29,968 nucleotides of DNA from a bacterium. Lineage in GTDB: Bacteria; Patescibacteriota; Minisyncoccia; Minisyncoccales; PWPS01. The notes under the pieces were generated by a model that saw nothing but the letters and a program-made list of their open reading frames with translations, had not been told where the DNA came from and made no database searches. The translations under genes were made by a program, and so were the position numbers. Within the stretch, counting starts at the first letter, position 1. Each line of letters opens with the position of its first letter. The stretch spans positions 1-29,968 of the forward strand of contig JAGYLR010000003.1 of the NCBI GenBank assembly GCA_018400895.1, written 5' to 3'. Of this stretch, positions 15,150-23,211 are shown piece by piece.

Positions 15150-15160
15150 TAATGTATAAA
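15132..15160 (+). promoter_or_regulatory. promoter of the sigma-like/HARE-HTH operon
   Basis: TTGACA at 15132-15137, within the last codons of secF, a 17-bp spacer and TATAAA at 15155-15160. It would begin the run of overlapping genes from 15218 to 21347. Confidence 0.75.
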
Positions 15161-15217
15161 TATGAATAAAATTATTTAATTCAGCCTATTTTGTAATAGA
15201 GTTGTGCATATTTGCGT

Positions 15218-16186
15218 ATGATTAAACATAATGAAGTAAGCTATGATCTTTTAGCTGATCTCCCACAAAGGACCAGAGATATTGTTATGCGTCGTTTTGG
15301 TCTACATGGTAAAGAAAGAGAGACTTTGGAGAAAATTGGTAAAGATTATCAGATTACAAGAGAAAGGGTTCGCCAAATAGAGAGAGATGGTATAAGAGAA
15401 GCTATAAAAAAATCTCAGAAAAAAACTTCCGTATTTTCTTCTTTTAATGAAGGTATGGAAAGATTTGGTGGGCTAAAAAGAGAAGATAAATTATTAAATA
15501 TACTTTCAAAAGAGAAACAAGATAGTAATCATATTTTGTTTTTGCTTAATATTGGAGAGGGGTTTAAGAGAGTTAGTGAAACACAAGAGACTCACTCTTT
15601 ATGGATGAATAATAGTCACTCTTTAGAAACAGCTAGAGAAATAATAGAGTATACTTATAAGATGCTTTTAAAGAAAAGAACACTTCTTACAATTGATAGT
15701 ATTGATCCCTCTAAAAGTCTTTCAGAAGAAAAAGTTGTTTCTTATTTAGAAATATCTAAAAAAGTAGCACAGAGTAGTGAAGGCACTTTTGGTCTTTATT
15801 CTTGGCCAGAAATAACTCCTCGTGGAATAAAAGATAAAGCTTATCTTGTACTGAGAAAGGAATCAAAACCTTTACACTTTAAACAAGTTTCTACTCTTAT
15901 AGAAAAACAAGCTAATGCGCAAACTGTTCACAATGAACTAATAAAAGACAGTCGCTTTGTACTGGTGGGAAGAGGTGTTTATGCTTTGTCAGAGTGGGGG
16001 TATGCTCCTGGTGAAGTAAAAGACGTAATATATGATATAATCAAAAAGGAGGGTCCTCTTTCCAAAGACGATATAATTGATAGAGTTTTACAACAGCGTC
16101 TGGTTAAGAAGAACACCATCGTGCAAAATTTAAGCAATAAATTACGCTTTACAAGAAGCAATGATGGAAAATATACCTTGGTTTAA
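15218..16186 (+). CDS. sigma-70 region 4-like DNA-binding protein with C-terminal HARE-HTH wings
   Basis: 322 residues from ATG 15218 (an in-frame TTG lies at 15212). Residues about 10-65 are a textbook sigma region 4: LPQRTRDIVMRRFGLHG, TLEKIGKDYQITRERVRQIE and RDGIREAIKK. No region 2 or 3 is present, so it is not a complete sigma factor. The middle is unknown. The C-terminal 110 residues form two winged-helix modules of the HARE-HTH/RpoE-delta type (YLVLRKESKPLHFKQVSTLI ... RFVLVGRGVYALSEWG, then VIYDIIKKEGPLSKDDIIDR with RFTRSNDGKYTLV). It probably binds DNA and the RNA polymerase. It heads the operon that holds the VirD4-like pair and pgk, and overlaps the next gene by 26 bp. This architecture recurs in CPR genomes; targets are unknown. 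Confidence 0.8.
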   Translation: MIKHNEVSYDLLADLPQRTRDIVMRRFGLHGKERETLEKIGKDYQITRERVRQIERDGIREAIKKSQKKTSVFSSFNEGMERFGGLKREDKLLNILSKEKQDSNHILFLLNIGEGFKRVSETQETHSLWMNNSHSLETAREIIEYTYKMLLKKRTLLTIDSIDPSKSLSEEKVVSYLEISKKVAQSSEGTFGLYSWPEITPRGIKDKAYLVLRKESKPLHFKQVSTLIEKQANAQTVHNELIKDSRFVLVGRGVYALSEWGYAPGEVKDVIYDIIKKEGPLSKDDIIDRVLQQRLVKKNTIVQNLSNKLRFTRSNDGKYTLV

Positions 16187-17513
16187 AGAAATATTAAAAC
16201 AAATCGTAGAATCCCAAACTCTCATAATCCCTTTTTTTTCTGTTATTTGGCAGATAATAAAAGAGTGGTGGTGGATTCCCGTTCCTTTTTTGCTGTGGCC
16301 AATATTTAAATACCACTGGCTTTTTTGGAGGAATAGGGTATGGGAAGCAACCAAAAAATCAAAAAATATTCTTTTAGAGATAAGGATACCAGGAGAGATT
16401 TTAAAACCGATGCGTGCTATGGAAACAGTACTTGTCGGGTTTTGGCAAATATATGGACCACCAAATTGGTTTGAACAGTGGTGGAAAGGAGAATATAGTC
16501 TTTCTTTTGGTTTAGAAATAGTTTCTATAGAAGGGATTCCTCATTTTTTAATACGTATTCCTCATAAACAACGTGATGTATTTGAATCACATATATATGC
16601 TCAGTATCCTGATGCAGAGATAACAGAAGTTCAGGACTACACAAAGAATGTTCCTCAAGATCTTCCTAATGATCGTTGGCAATTTTTTGGGACAGATTAT
16701 ACAACAGCAGGATCGGGTAGAGATTTTTTTCCTTTAAAAACGTATAGAGATTTTGAAACAGAGCATGAGGCAAAAGAAGAAAAGAGGATAGATCCAATAT
16801 CTTCTCTTATGGAAGGGTTATCAAGACTTGGCGAAGGGGAACAGTTTTGGATACAGATAAATGTTTCTCCGGTAACAGATGCAGAATGTGGTTTTGTAAC
16901 AGAGGCAAAGAAAAAGCGTGATAAATTAGTTAAAAGAAAAACTCCAGAAAAGAAAGGGTTAATAATTAAAGAAGCGGCGAATATACTACTTCACGGAGTA
17001 CAAGAGAAGAAAAAAGAAGACGAAAAAATGTTACCACCAGAGATGATGCTTACTCCAGGAGAGCGAGAGATAGTTTCTGGGCTTGAAAGAAAAATATCAA
17101 AACACTTGTTTAAAACAACAATGAGATATTTGTATTTGGCAAGAAGAGATAAATTTTTTGGAGGAAGAGTAAAGATACCTATGAGTTATTTCAATGAGTT
17201 TGGTAATTCAAGTATGGGTATGATAATTCCTTGGGGTGATACAATAACAAAAGTAAAACAAAATTGGTATGACTTTTTTATATTTCAAAAAAGAAGATTA
17301 TATGTAAAAAAGAGAAGAATGTTTTCTAATTATTTAAATAGAATGCAAGCATATTGGCCAATGGATGTAAGAAAATCTTACTTTTATCTTAACTCAGAAG
17401 AGCTCGCTTCTATATACCATTTCCCATCAAGAATAACTTCTCCTCCTTCTGTAATACCACGAGTTGAGGCAAAGAAACGTGAAGCTCCTCACGATTTACC
17501 AATAGAAGATTAA
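16161..17513 (+). CDS. membrane-anchored partner of the VirD4-like ATPase
   Basis: 450 residues. Two tandem ATGs at 16161 and 16164 overlap the previous gene by 23-26 bp. A hydrophobic, Trp-rich N-terminus with one or two membrane segments (about 20-60) precedes a large soluble region. That region holds RIPGEILKPMRAMETVL, FWIQINVSP, a charged linker and GEREIVSGLERKISKHLFKT. The end, SYFYLNSEELASIYHFPS followed by PPSVIPRVEAKKREAP, is the segment that in longer VirD4/TraM-like ATPases directly precedes the nucleotide-binding domain. The next gene starts exactly there, 6 bp on, so the two probably represent one ancestral ATPase split into a membrane half and a motor half. Function: likely DNA or protein translocation or pilus-linked DNA handling; inferred only. 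Confidence 0.7.
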   Translation: MMENIPWFKEILKQIVESQTLIIPFFSVIWQIIKEWWWIPVPFLLWPIFKYHWLFWRNRVWEATKKSKNILLEIRIPGEILKPMRAMETVLVGFWQIYGPPNWFEQWWKGEYSLSFGLEIVSIEGIPHFLIRIPHKQRDVFESHIYAQYPDAEITEVQDYTKNVPQDLPNDRWQFFGTDYTTAGSGRDFFPLKTYRDFETEHEAKEEKRIDPISSLMEGLSRLGEGEQFWIQINVSPVTDAECGFVTEAKKKRDKLVKRKTPEKKGLIIKEAANILLHGVQEKKKEDEKMLPPEMMLTPGEREIVSGLERKISKHLFKTTMRYLYLARRDKFFGGRVKIPMSYFNEFGNSSMGMIIPWGDTITKVKQNWYDFFIFQKRRLYVKKRRMFSNYLNRMQAYWPMDVRKSYFYLNSEELASIYHFPSRITSPPSVIPRVEAKKREAPHDLPIED

Positions 17514-17518
17514 AAATT

Positions 17519-19045
17519 ATGAATGATAATGATATAACATTTTTCGGAGTAACCAACTTTCGTAACAAGCGAAAGAAATTTGGAATAATGTGTGACGATA
17601 GAAGGCGTCACTTTTATGTTATAGGTAAAACTGGAATGGGTAAGACAGCAATGATGGAGAATATGGCGATTCAAGATATTACAAAAGGAGAGGGGATAGG
17701 ATTTGTTGATCCTCATGGAGAAGCATCACAGAGGTTGTTATCTTTTATTCCAAAAGAAAGAGTTAATGATGTTATATATTTTAACCCTTCTGACATAGAA
17801 CACGCTATAGGATTTAATGTTATGGAAAGTGTTGGCGAAGAACATCGTCATTTAGTGGCATCTGGACTTATGGGGGTATTCAAAAAAATATGGCCTGATG
17901 TTTGGTCAGCAAGAATGGAATATATTCTTAACAACACCATTTTAGCGTTATTGGAGTATCCTAATTCAACTTTATTGGGTATAAATCGTATGATGGCTGA
18001 TAGTGAATATAGAGAAAAGGTTGTAGATAAAGTTACTGATCCAGTAGTAAAATCTTTTTGGAAGAACGAATTTGCTCGTTATAGTGAGCAGTATGCCGTA
18101 GAAGCAACAGCAGCAATACAGAATAAGGTTGGACAGTTTATATCAACACCACTGATAAGAAATATAGTTGGACAAGTTAAGTCAAGCATAAATATGCGTG
18201 ACATAATGGATAATCGTAAGATATTAATAATGAATTTATCTAAAGGTAAGATAGGAGAAGATAACTCCATGCTTTTGGGGGGATTATTAATTACCAAAAT
18301 ACAGCTTGCAGCAATGTCACGGGTTGATACCATAGAAAAAGAAAGAAAAGATTTCTTTTTATATATAGATGAATTTCAGAACTTTGCTACAAGATCTTTT
18401 GTTACTGTTTTATCTGAGGCAAGAAAGTACCGTCTTTCTTTAACGTTGGGACACCAATACATATCACAAATGGAAGAAGAAGTAGCTGATGCTGTGTTTG
18501 GTAATGTGGGGACAATAGTTTCTTTTAGAGTTGGTGCAGAAGATGCAGAACAACTAGAAAAAGAATTTTCTCCAGATATAAAAGCAGATGATTTGATAAA
18601 CTTGCCTAAGTACAACACATATGTGAAACTTATGATAAATGGAGTTTCTGGAAGACCATTTTCTGCGGTTACTATTCCTCCATGGGAAGGAGAGGATGAG
18701 AAGATGAAAAATAAAATAATCTCTATATCAGGAGAGCGTTATGGATCAGATCGTAAAACTGTAGAAGAAAAGTTGAAACGTTGGTTAGGAGAGTTTGAAA
18801 GTGTACAACGAGACACGGGTAAAGAGGTATATGATGCAGTTTGTTCAATGTGTGGGAAAAAGACAAAAGTTCCTTTTGTGCCAGATGGGAAAAGACCAAC
18901 ATATTGCAAAGCTTGTAGGAAAAAAATAAAAACAAATAATCAAAAGAGTGTTTCTTTAAAAGAAGCATTAAGTGAAGGAAAAGAAGAAAAAAGCCGAATT
19001 AATAAGCTTAAAGAAGCACTTAAAGAAGCATTAAATAAAAAATGA
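17519..19045 (+). CDS. VirD4/TraG-like conjugative-type ATPase with C-terminal zinc ribbon
   Basis: 508 residues. The P-loop VIGKTGMGKTAMM (about 34-46) follows the typical RRHFYVIG strand. The conserved GIGFVDPHGEASQRLL and DVIYFNPSD come next, the Walker B FFLYIDEFQNFAT near residue 285, and GHQYISQM with a sensor-like GTIVSFRVG. These belong to the VirD4/TraG/HerA group of hexameric DNA-pumping ATPases. The C-terminus has a zinc ribbon CSMCGKKTKVP ... YCKACRKK, a module often found at the ends of Parcubacteria proteins, then a Lys/Glu helix. No relaxase, VirB4 or other conjugation gene is in the window; the gene instead overlaps pgk by four bases (ATGA). It may work in DNA uptake or cell-cell DNA transfer, but that is unproven. 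Confidence 0.85.
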   Translation: MNDNDITFFGVTNFRNKRKKFGIMCDDRRRHFYVIGKTGMGKTAMMENMAIQDITKGEGIGFVDPHGEASQRLLSFIPKERVNDVIYFNPSDIEHAIGFNVMESVGEEHRHLVASGLMGVFKKIWPDVWSARMEYILNNTILALLEYPNSTLLGINRMMADSEYREKVVDKVTDPVVKSFWKNEFARYSEQYAVEATAAIQNKVGQFISTPLIRNIVGQVKSSINMRDIMDNRKILIMNLSKGKIGEDNSMLLGGLLITKIQLAAMSRVDTIEKERKDFFLYIDEFQNFATRSFVTVLSEARKYRLSLTLGHQYISQMEEEVADAVFGNVGTIVSFRVGAEDAEQLEKEFSPDIKADDLINLPKYNTYVKLMINGVSGRPFSAVTIPPWEGEDEKMKNKIISISGERYGSDRKTVEEKLKRWLGEFESVQRDTGKEVYDAVCSMCGKKTKVPFVPDGKRPTYCKACRKKIKTNNQKSVSLKEALSEGKEEKSRINKLKEALKEALNKK

Positions 19046-20244
19046 TGACAATAGACCAGATACAAGTTCAAGGAAGACGAGTAATGGTTCGTTGTGATTT
19101 TAATGTTCCTACCGCAAAAACAGGAGAGATAGCTGATGACACAAGAATAAAAAAGAGTCTTTCAACTATAAATTACCTTATTGATCGTGGTGCAAAAGTT
19201 ATTTTAATAAGTCACTTTTCCTCTCCTAAAAAACAAAAAAGCATAAATGATAAAAATATTTTAAAGAGGTTTTTTATAAAAAGAGAAGAGGGAAGTATGT
19301 ATAAGGTTAGTCAACGTTTATCACAATTACTTGGCAAACAAGTTGATTTTATAAATGATTGTGTTGGTAAGAAAGTTGCCTCCAGGATTGCAGAGATGAA
19401 AATGGGAGATGTGCTACTTTTAGAAAATCTTCGTTTTTATAAAGAAGAAGAAGAGAATTCAGAGGAGTTTGGTAAACAACTTGCTTCTCTCTCAGATGTT
19501 TATGTTAATGATGCCTTTTCTGTATCTCACAGAAAACATACTTCTGTTTATCAAGTTCCTAAATTTATTCCTTCTGTGTCAGGTATACAGATGCAGAGCG
19601 AGATAAATGTCCTAGATAGAGTTAGAAGAGGAGCTGATCGTCCGATTGTTGCTATAATAGGAGGAGCTAAAATAGAATCAAAATTATCAGCAATAAGAGA
19701 TCTTCCTAAAGTGGTTGATCATCTTTTAATAGGAGGTAAAATTGCAAATGCTATTCTTGTTGTAAGAGGAGTATCTATAGGAAGAACTATCCCTGAAGAA
19801 AAGATAATTAATGTTGTAAATGAAACTGATTTTACTTCTTCTAATATACATATTCCTGTGGATGTTATTGCTTCTCCAGAAAAAAGTGGTACGGCTTATA
19901 TAAGAGACGTTGCTCCTGGGCAAGTAAGACAAGATGAAGATATATTTGATATAGGACCAGAAACAATAGAGGTATATAAACAAATAATAAGTGAAGCAAA
20001 AACAATAATATGGGCTGGACCTCTTGGTCTTTTTGAAGAGTCGGTGTTTGAAAATGGGACAAGACAGATAGCAGAAGCAGTGATTAATAATAAAGAAGCT
20101 TTAAAAATTGCTGGTGGAGGAGATACTCTTAATGCATTATCCAGGTTTGGATTTTTAGAGGAGATGGATTATGTTTCTGGAGGAGGAGGAGCAATGCTTG
20201 CTTTTGTTAGTGGAGGATTAATGCCTGGATTAGAAAATTTATGA
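19042..20244 (+). CDS. pgk: phosphoglycerate kinase
   Basis: 400 residues, normal length. It converts 1,3-bisphosphoglycerate and ADP to 3-phosphoglycerate and ATP in glycolysis. Family motifs are VMVRCDFNVP (start of the substrate site), LLLENLRFYKEEEENSEEF, VYVNDAFSVSHRKHTS, AIIGGAKIESKLS, IIWAGPLGLFE, IAGGGDTLNALSR and VSGGGGAMLAFVSGG. Odd points: the usual SHLGRP motif reads SHFSSP, so the Arg that normally follows the conserved His is Ser, and a basic insert (QKSINDKNILKRFFIKREEG) follows it. Start codons ATG 19042 and 19045 both overlap the previous stop. It shares an ATGA overlap with the DHH gene downstream. Confidence 0.93.
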   Translation: MMTIDQIQVQGRRVMVRCDFNVPTAKTGEIADDTRIKKSLSTINYLIDRGAKVILISHFSSPKKQKSINDKNILKRFFIKREEGSMYKVSQRLSQLLGKQVDFINDCVGKKVASRIAEMKMGDVLLLENLRFYKEEEENSEEFGKQLASLSDVYVNDAFSVSHRKHTSVYQVPKFIPSVSGIQMQSEINVLDRVRRGADRPIVAIIGGAKIESKLSAIRDLPKVVDHLLIGGKIANAILVVRGVSIGRTIPEEKIINVVNETDFTSSNIHIPVDVIASPEKSGTAYIRDVAPGQVRQDEDIFDIGPETIEVYKQIISEAKTIIWAGPLGLFEESVFENGTRQIAEAVINNKEALKIAGGGDTLNALSRFGFLEEMDYVSGGGGAMLAFVSGGLMPGLENL

Positions 20245-21347
20245 AAAATATAGAGCAAGTAATAAAAAAACTTATTGTTACCATAAAAAACAATCAAAAA
20301 ATTGTTATTTTTGGTGATGCTGATTTAGATGGGGTAGTGTCAGCAATAATACTAAAAAAATCATTAGAGTATATGGGGGCGAGTGTAAAGGTTTATCTTT
20401 CAAATAGAGAGAAGATGGGCCATGGAATTACAGAAGATGTGGTTTTATCAATTAAACATGAGTCTCCAGCAGTTCTTGTGTCTGTTGATTGTGGAATAAG
20501 TAGTTTTGATGGTGTAGCAGCAGCGAAAGATAATGGATTTTACTTTATAATAATTGACCATCACCAGCCTTTATCACACTTACCTAATGCAGATATAATA
20601 GTTGATCCTAAACAAGAAGGAGATAATTATCCAAACAAGGATATAGCCAATGCTGTAATAACTTTAATTTTATCAGAAAAGATATTAAAAGATGATTTCC
20701 ATATTTTTGAGAGAGAATTTACTGAGCTTGCCACACTTGCTTCTGTTGCAGATATGCTTTTTTATAAAGAATTGATAGATAAGGGAACTCCTATGTTAGA
20801 AGATACACAAATTCCTGCACTACGTGCTTTACGTAAAAAAATAGAAGGCAATAATTTTATTCAGAAATTAGTTTCTATTTTAAATATTACCGATATAAGA
20901 GGAGATGTTAATGATGCTTTTATTTTTCTGTTATCAAAAAATATAGAGGAAGCAGAAAAGATATTAGATCGTATATATTTTTCATCAAAGAAAAAAAGAG
21001 AGGATATTAAGAAAGCAGCAGAAAAAATAATAGAGAATGATGTGAAGGAAGATGTTATAGTTTTTGCTGAAGGAGGACTTTCTACACATTTATCAGGATC
21101 AATAGCAGCAAAAGTGATAAGCAAAGTTAAAAAACCAACCTTTATATATCAAAAAGGAGAGAATAATAGCAGAGGATCAGTTCGTATGCCATCAAAAATT
21201 AATGCAATAGAAGCGATGAATCACTGCTGTAAATATTTAGAAGAATTTGGGGGGCATCCTCCAGCAGCAGGATTTGCAATTAAAAACGAGAACATAGATA
21301 ATTTTAAAAATTGTTTAGTAAGTTATATAAAAAGCTTACAAGAATAA
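20241..21347 (+). CDS. DHH/DHHA1 family phosphoesterase, RecJ-like
   Basis: 368 residues, shorter than full RecJ (about 560), without its C-terminal OB region. DHH motifs are in order: FGDADLDGVVSAIIL (motif I, residues about 24-38), VSVDCGISS (II), and FIIIDHHQP (III, DHH). The C-terminal DHHA1 domain ends with GGHPPAAGFAIK. Such proteins are metal-dependent 5'-3' single-strand exonucleases in recombination and repair, or nanoRNases/cyclic dinucleotide phosphodiesterases. The RecJ-like spacing favours a DNA role, but substrate cannot be settled from sequence. It begins at an ATGA overlap with pgk and closes the overlapping run. Confidence 0.85.
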   Translation: MKNIEQVIKKLIVTIKNNQKIVIFGDADLDGVVSAIILKKSLEYMGASVKVYLSNREKMGHGITEDVVLSIKHESPAVLVSVDCGISSFDGVAAAKDNGFYFIIIDHHQPLSHLPNADIIVDPKQEGDNYPNKDIANAVITLILSEKILKDDFHIFEREFTELATLASVADMLFYKELIDKGTPMLEDTQIPALRALRKKIEGNNFIQKLVSILNITDIRGDVNDAFIFLLSKNIEEAEKILDRIYFSSKKKREDIKKAAEKIIENDVKEDVIVFAEGGLSTHLSGSIAAKVISKVKKPTFIYQKGENNSRGSVRMPSKINAIEAMNHCCKYLEEFGGHPPAAGFAIKNENIDNFKNCLVSYIKSLQE

Positions 21348-21350
21348 AAA

Positions 21351-21378
21351 CCATGTCCATACCCGGGTATGGACATGG
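21351..21378 (+). repeat. 28-bp perfect palindrome
   Basis: CCATGTCCATACCC followed directly by GGGTATGGACATGG, self-complementary throughout, 3 bp after the DHH-gene stop. It could fold as a stem at the 3' end of the operon mRNA. It has the same GC-rich, gene-end style as the two 25-bp palindromes but a different sequence. It may be a second family of intergenic palindromes. Confidence 0.9.
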
Positions 21379-21436
21379 GGGTATAAACATGTAAAAAGCA
21401 AAGTGATATTATAAATTTAACATAATTACTAACGGG

Positions 21437-21880
21437 ATGAAAAATATAATTATATATACTGATGGAGGCTCAAGAGGAAATCCTGGAGCAGCTGCGGCGG
21501 GAGTAGTTTTTTGTAATGAAAAAGGAGAAAAAGTGAAAGAACATGGAACTTATCTGGGAGATAGTTTAACAAATAATGAAGCAGAATATATGGCAGTAAT
21601 TTTTGCTTTTAAAAAGTTTAAAGATAATTTTGGTAAACGCTTAGCAAAAGAGGCTGAAGTAGAGATAAGATCTGATTCAGAACTTTTAGTCAATCAGATG
21701 AAGGGAAAGTACAAGATTGAAAACGAAAGATTACAGCCACTTTTTTTAAAAGTTTGGAACTCGCGTCTTGATTTTAAAAAAGTTACTTTTAAGGCAATAT
21801 CTCGCTCTTACAACAAAGAGGCAGATAGGGTAGTAAATGAAGTTTTAGATGGAGAGAACGGTAAAGAGAAGCTTTTATAA
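21437..21880 (+). CDS. ribonuclease HI family protein
   Basis: 147 residues. RNase HI cleaves the RNA strand of RNA-DNA hybrids (R-loops, primers). The four catalytic acidic sites are visible: YTDGGSRGNPG (Asp 9), TNNEAEYMAV (Glu), IRSDSELLVNQM (Asp) and the late NKEADRVVNEVL (Asp). This is the compact ypdQ/archaeal-like subtype without the basic protrusion of E. coli RnhA. A possible extended -10 (TGATATTAT, 21404-21412) lies upstream. The stop codon at 21878-21880 abuts the stop of the convergent efp with no gap. Confidence 0.92.
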   Translation: MKNIIIYTDGGSRGNPGAAAAGVVFCNEKGEKVKEHGTYLGDSLTNNEAEYMAVIFAFKKFKDNFGKRLAKEAEVEIRSDSELLVNQMKGKYKIENERLQPLFLKVWNSRLDFKKVTFKAISRSYNKEADRVVNEVLDGENGKEKLL

Positions 21881-22444
21881 CTAGATTCTACGAACATACT
21901 CTCCTGTTTCTGTATTTATCTCTATAGTATCTTTTTCCTTAATAAATAAGGGTACTTCAATTTGTAGCCCAGTCTCTAATGTTACTGTTTTAGTTCCTCC
22001 TTGGGAGCGGTCTCCTTTTATTCCTGGAGGAGATTCTTTTACTATTAAACTTACTTTTACAGGGACAGATATAGATATTATTTGGTCATTGAATATAAGC
22101 ATAGTAACAGCAGTATTTTGTTTTAGATATCCTTTTTTGTTAGAGATTATATCTTCTTCTAATGTAAATCTTTTTTTAGGATTATCTTTCTTTGCAAAAA
22201 CATACTGATTACGGTGTGAATATACAAAAACAGCATCTTCTTTTTCTATTTCTGCTTCTTCTGCTTTTTCTTTAGTATGAAATGTTTTTGGAATAACTGA
22301 CCCATTTTTTAGATTTTTAATACGAGTTTGCATAACAGAACTTCCTCGTCCTTTATAGCTGTGTGAATGAGTGAGAACCTCATAAGGATCTCCATTTAGA
22401 ATAATTATTGTTCCTTTTTTTATTTCAGTATGTGATAAAAACAT
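21881..22444 (-). CDS. efp: elongation factor P
   Basis: 187 residues, the only clear minus-strand gene. EF-P binds stalled ribosomes between the P and E sites and speeds peptide bonds at polyproline stretches. The KOW-like N-terminal domain (IIILNGDPYEVLTHSHS), OB domain 2 and C-terminal domain (GLQIEVPLFIKEKDTIEINT, GEYVRRI) are all present. The loop that enters the peptidyl-transferase centre reads SYKGRGSSVM, so the tip residue is Arg33 instead of the Lys modified by EpmA/B in E. coli. Arg tips also occur in the rhamnosylated EarP class, but the surrounding sequence differs. No modifying enzyme is in the window. Confidence 0.94.
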   Translation of the reverse strand: MFLSHTEIKKGTIIILNGDPYEVLTHSHSYKGRGSSVMQTRIKNLKNGSVIPKTFHTKEKAEEAEIEKEDAVFVYSHRNQYVFAKKDNPKKRFTLEEDIISNKKGYLKQNTAVTMLIFNDQIISISVPVKVSLIVKESPPGIKGDRSQGGTKTVTLETGLQIEVPLFIKEKDTIEINTETGEYVRRI

Positions 22445-22539
22445 AAAAAAATAATATCATTTTTTGCCAAATATTGGAAGATTATTAACTATGTGTCAAA
22501 ATACAACAAAGGTCAATTTTAAAATAATAAAACAAAAAA

Positions 22540-22785
22540 ATGAAGCCAATCGGCAAAGTAATCCATTATTATGGGAAGGTGAAAGTAGCCGTAGTAGAGC
22601 TTCACGGAGATCTTAAAGTAGGTGATGGTATTCGTATAGAAAAAGAAGGATGTGGTTTTGATCAAATTATTTCTTCAATGCAAATTGATAAAGATTCTGT
22701 ACAATCAGCAAAAAAAGGAGAAACAGTAGCAATAAAAGTAGCTGAAGTTGTCAGAAAAGGGTCTCTGGTTCTTGTATATCAATAG
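22540..22785 (+). CDS. EF-Tu domain 2-like small protein
   Basis: 81 residues forming one beta-barrel domain like domain 2 of translation GTPases: IGKVIHYYGKVKVAVVEL, LKVGDGIRIEKEG, then AKKGETVAIKVAEVVRKGSL and LVLVYQ. It has no GTPase domain. Such single-domain proteins are known in CPR genomes as translation elongation factor-like proteins; their role is unknown. Its stop is directly followed by the ATG of the metallopeptidase, so the two are cotranscribed. It is divergent from efp with a 95-bp AT-rich spacer in which no clear promoter stands out. Confidence 0.85.
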   Translation: MKPIGKVIHYYGKVKVAVVELHGDLKVGDGIRIEKEGCGFDQIISSMQIDKDSVQSAKKGETVAIKVAEVVRKGSLVLVYQ

Positions 22786-23148
22786 ATGGAAAGTTTTGAA
22801 AAAATGATAGAAGATGCTTTACAGGATCTTCCATTATCGGTGCGTAAAACAATAGATAATGTAGCTTTTTGTATAGAAGATCGCTTACAAAATGAAAAAG
22901 ATGGAAGGATTGTTTTAGGTCTTTATCAAGGAGTTCCCAAAATAAGTTGGGGGAGAGGTTTTGGAGGAAATCTTCCAGACAAGATAACGATATTTAAAAG
23001 TTCTGTACTTCGTTTAGCAAAAAGTGAAGATCAGGTTCGTGAGTTGGTGAGAAATACTGTTTATCATGAGATAGCTCATCATTTTGGTTTTACAGAAAAG
23101 GAAGTAAGAAATTGGGAAAAAAATAAAAAGTCAAAATATAAAAAATAA
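22786..23148 (+). CDS. minimal metallopeptidase (zincin-1 family)
   Basis: 120 residues. The zinc site YHEIAHHFGFTEKEV (HExxHxxG, about residues 92-105) lies near the C-terminus, as in the small zincin-like family PF06262. Before it come the typical LPLSVRKTIDNVAFCIED, VLGLYQGVPK, and LPDKITIFKSSVLRLA. Members are cytoplasmic, with unknown substrates. It follows the EF-Tu-like gene with no gap. The last residues are Lys/Asn-rich. Confidence 0.88.
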   Translation: MESFEKMIEDALQDLPLSVRKTIDNVAFCIEDRLQNEKDGRIVLGLYQGVPKISWGRGFGGNLPDKITIFKSSVLRLAKSEDQVRELVRNTVYHEIAHHFGFTEKEVRNWEKNKKSKYKK

Positions 23149-23211
23149 AAATAAAGAAAAAATTCTCAAGCTTAAATTTTCTAATAATTAAAATTCAAAA
23201 TTAATATTTAT

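Noticed and set aside
21878..21883. A bidirectional terminator between rnh and efp
   Set aside because: The stops are directly adjacent and no stem with T-run is seen on either side.
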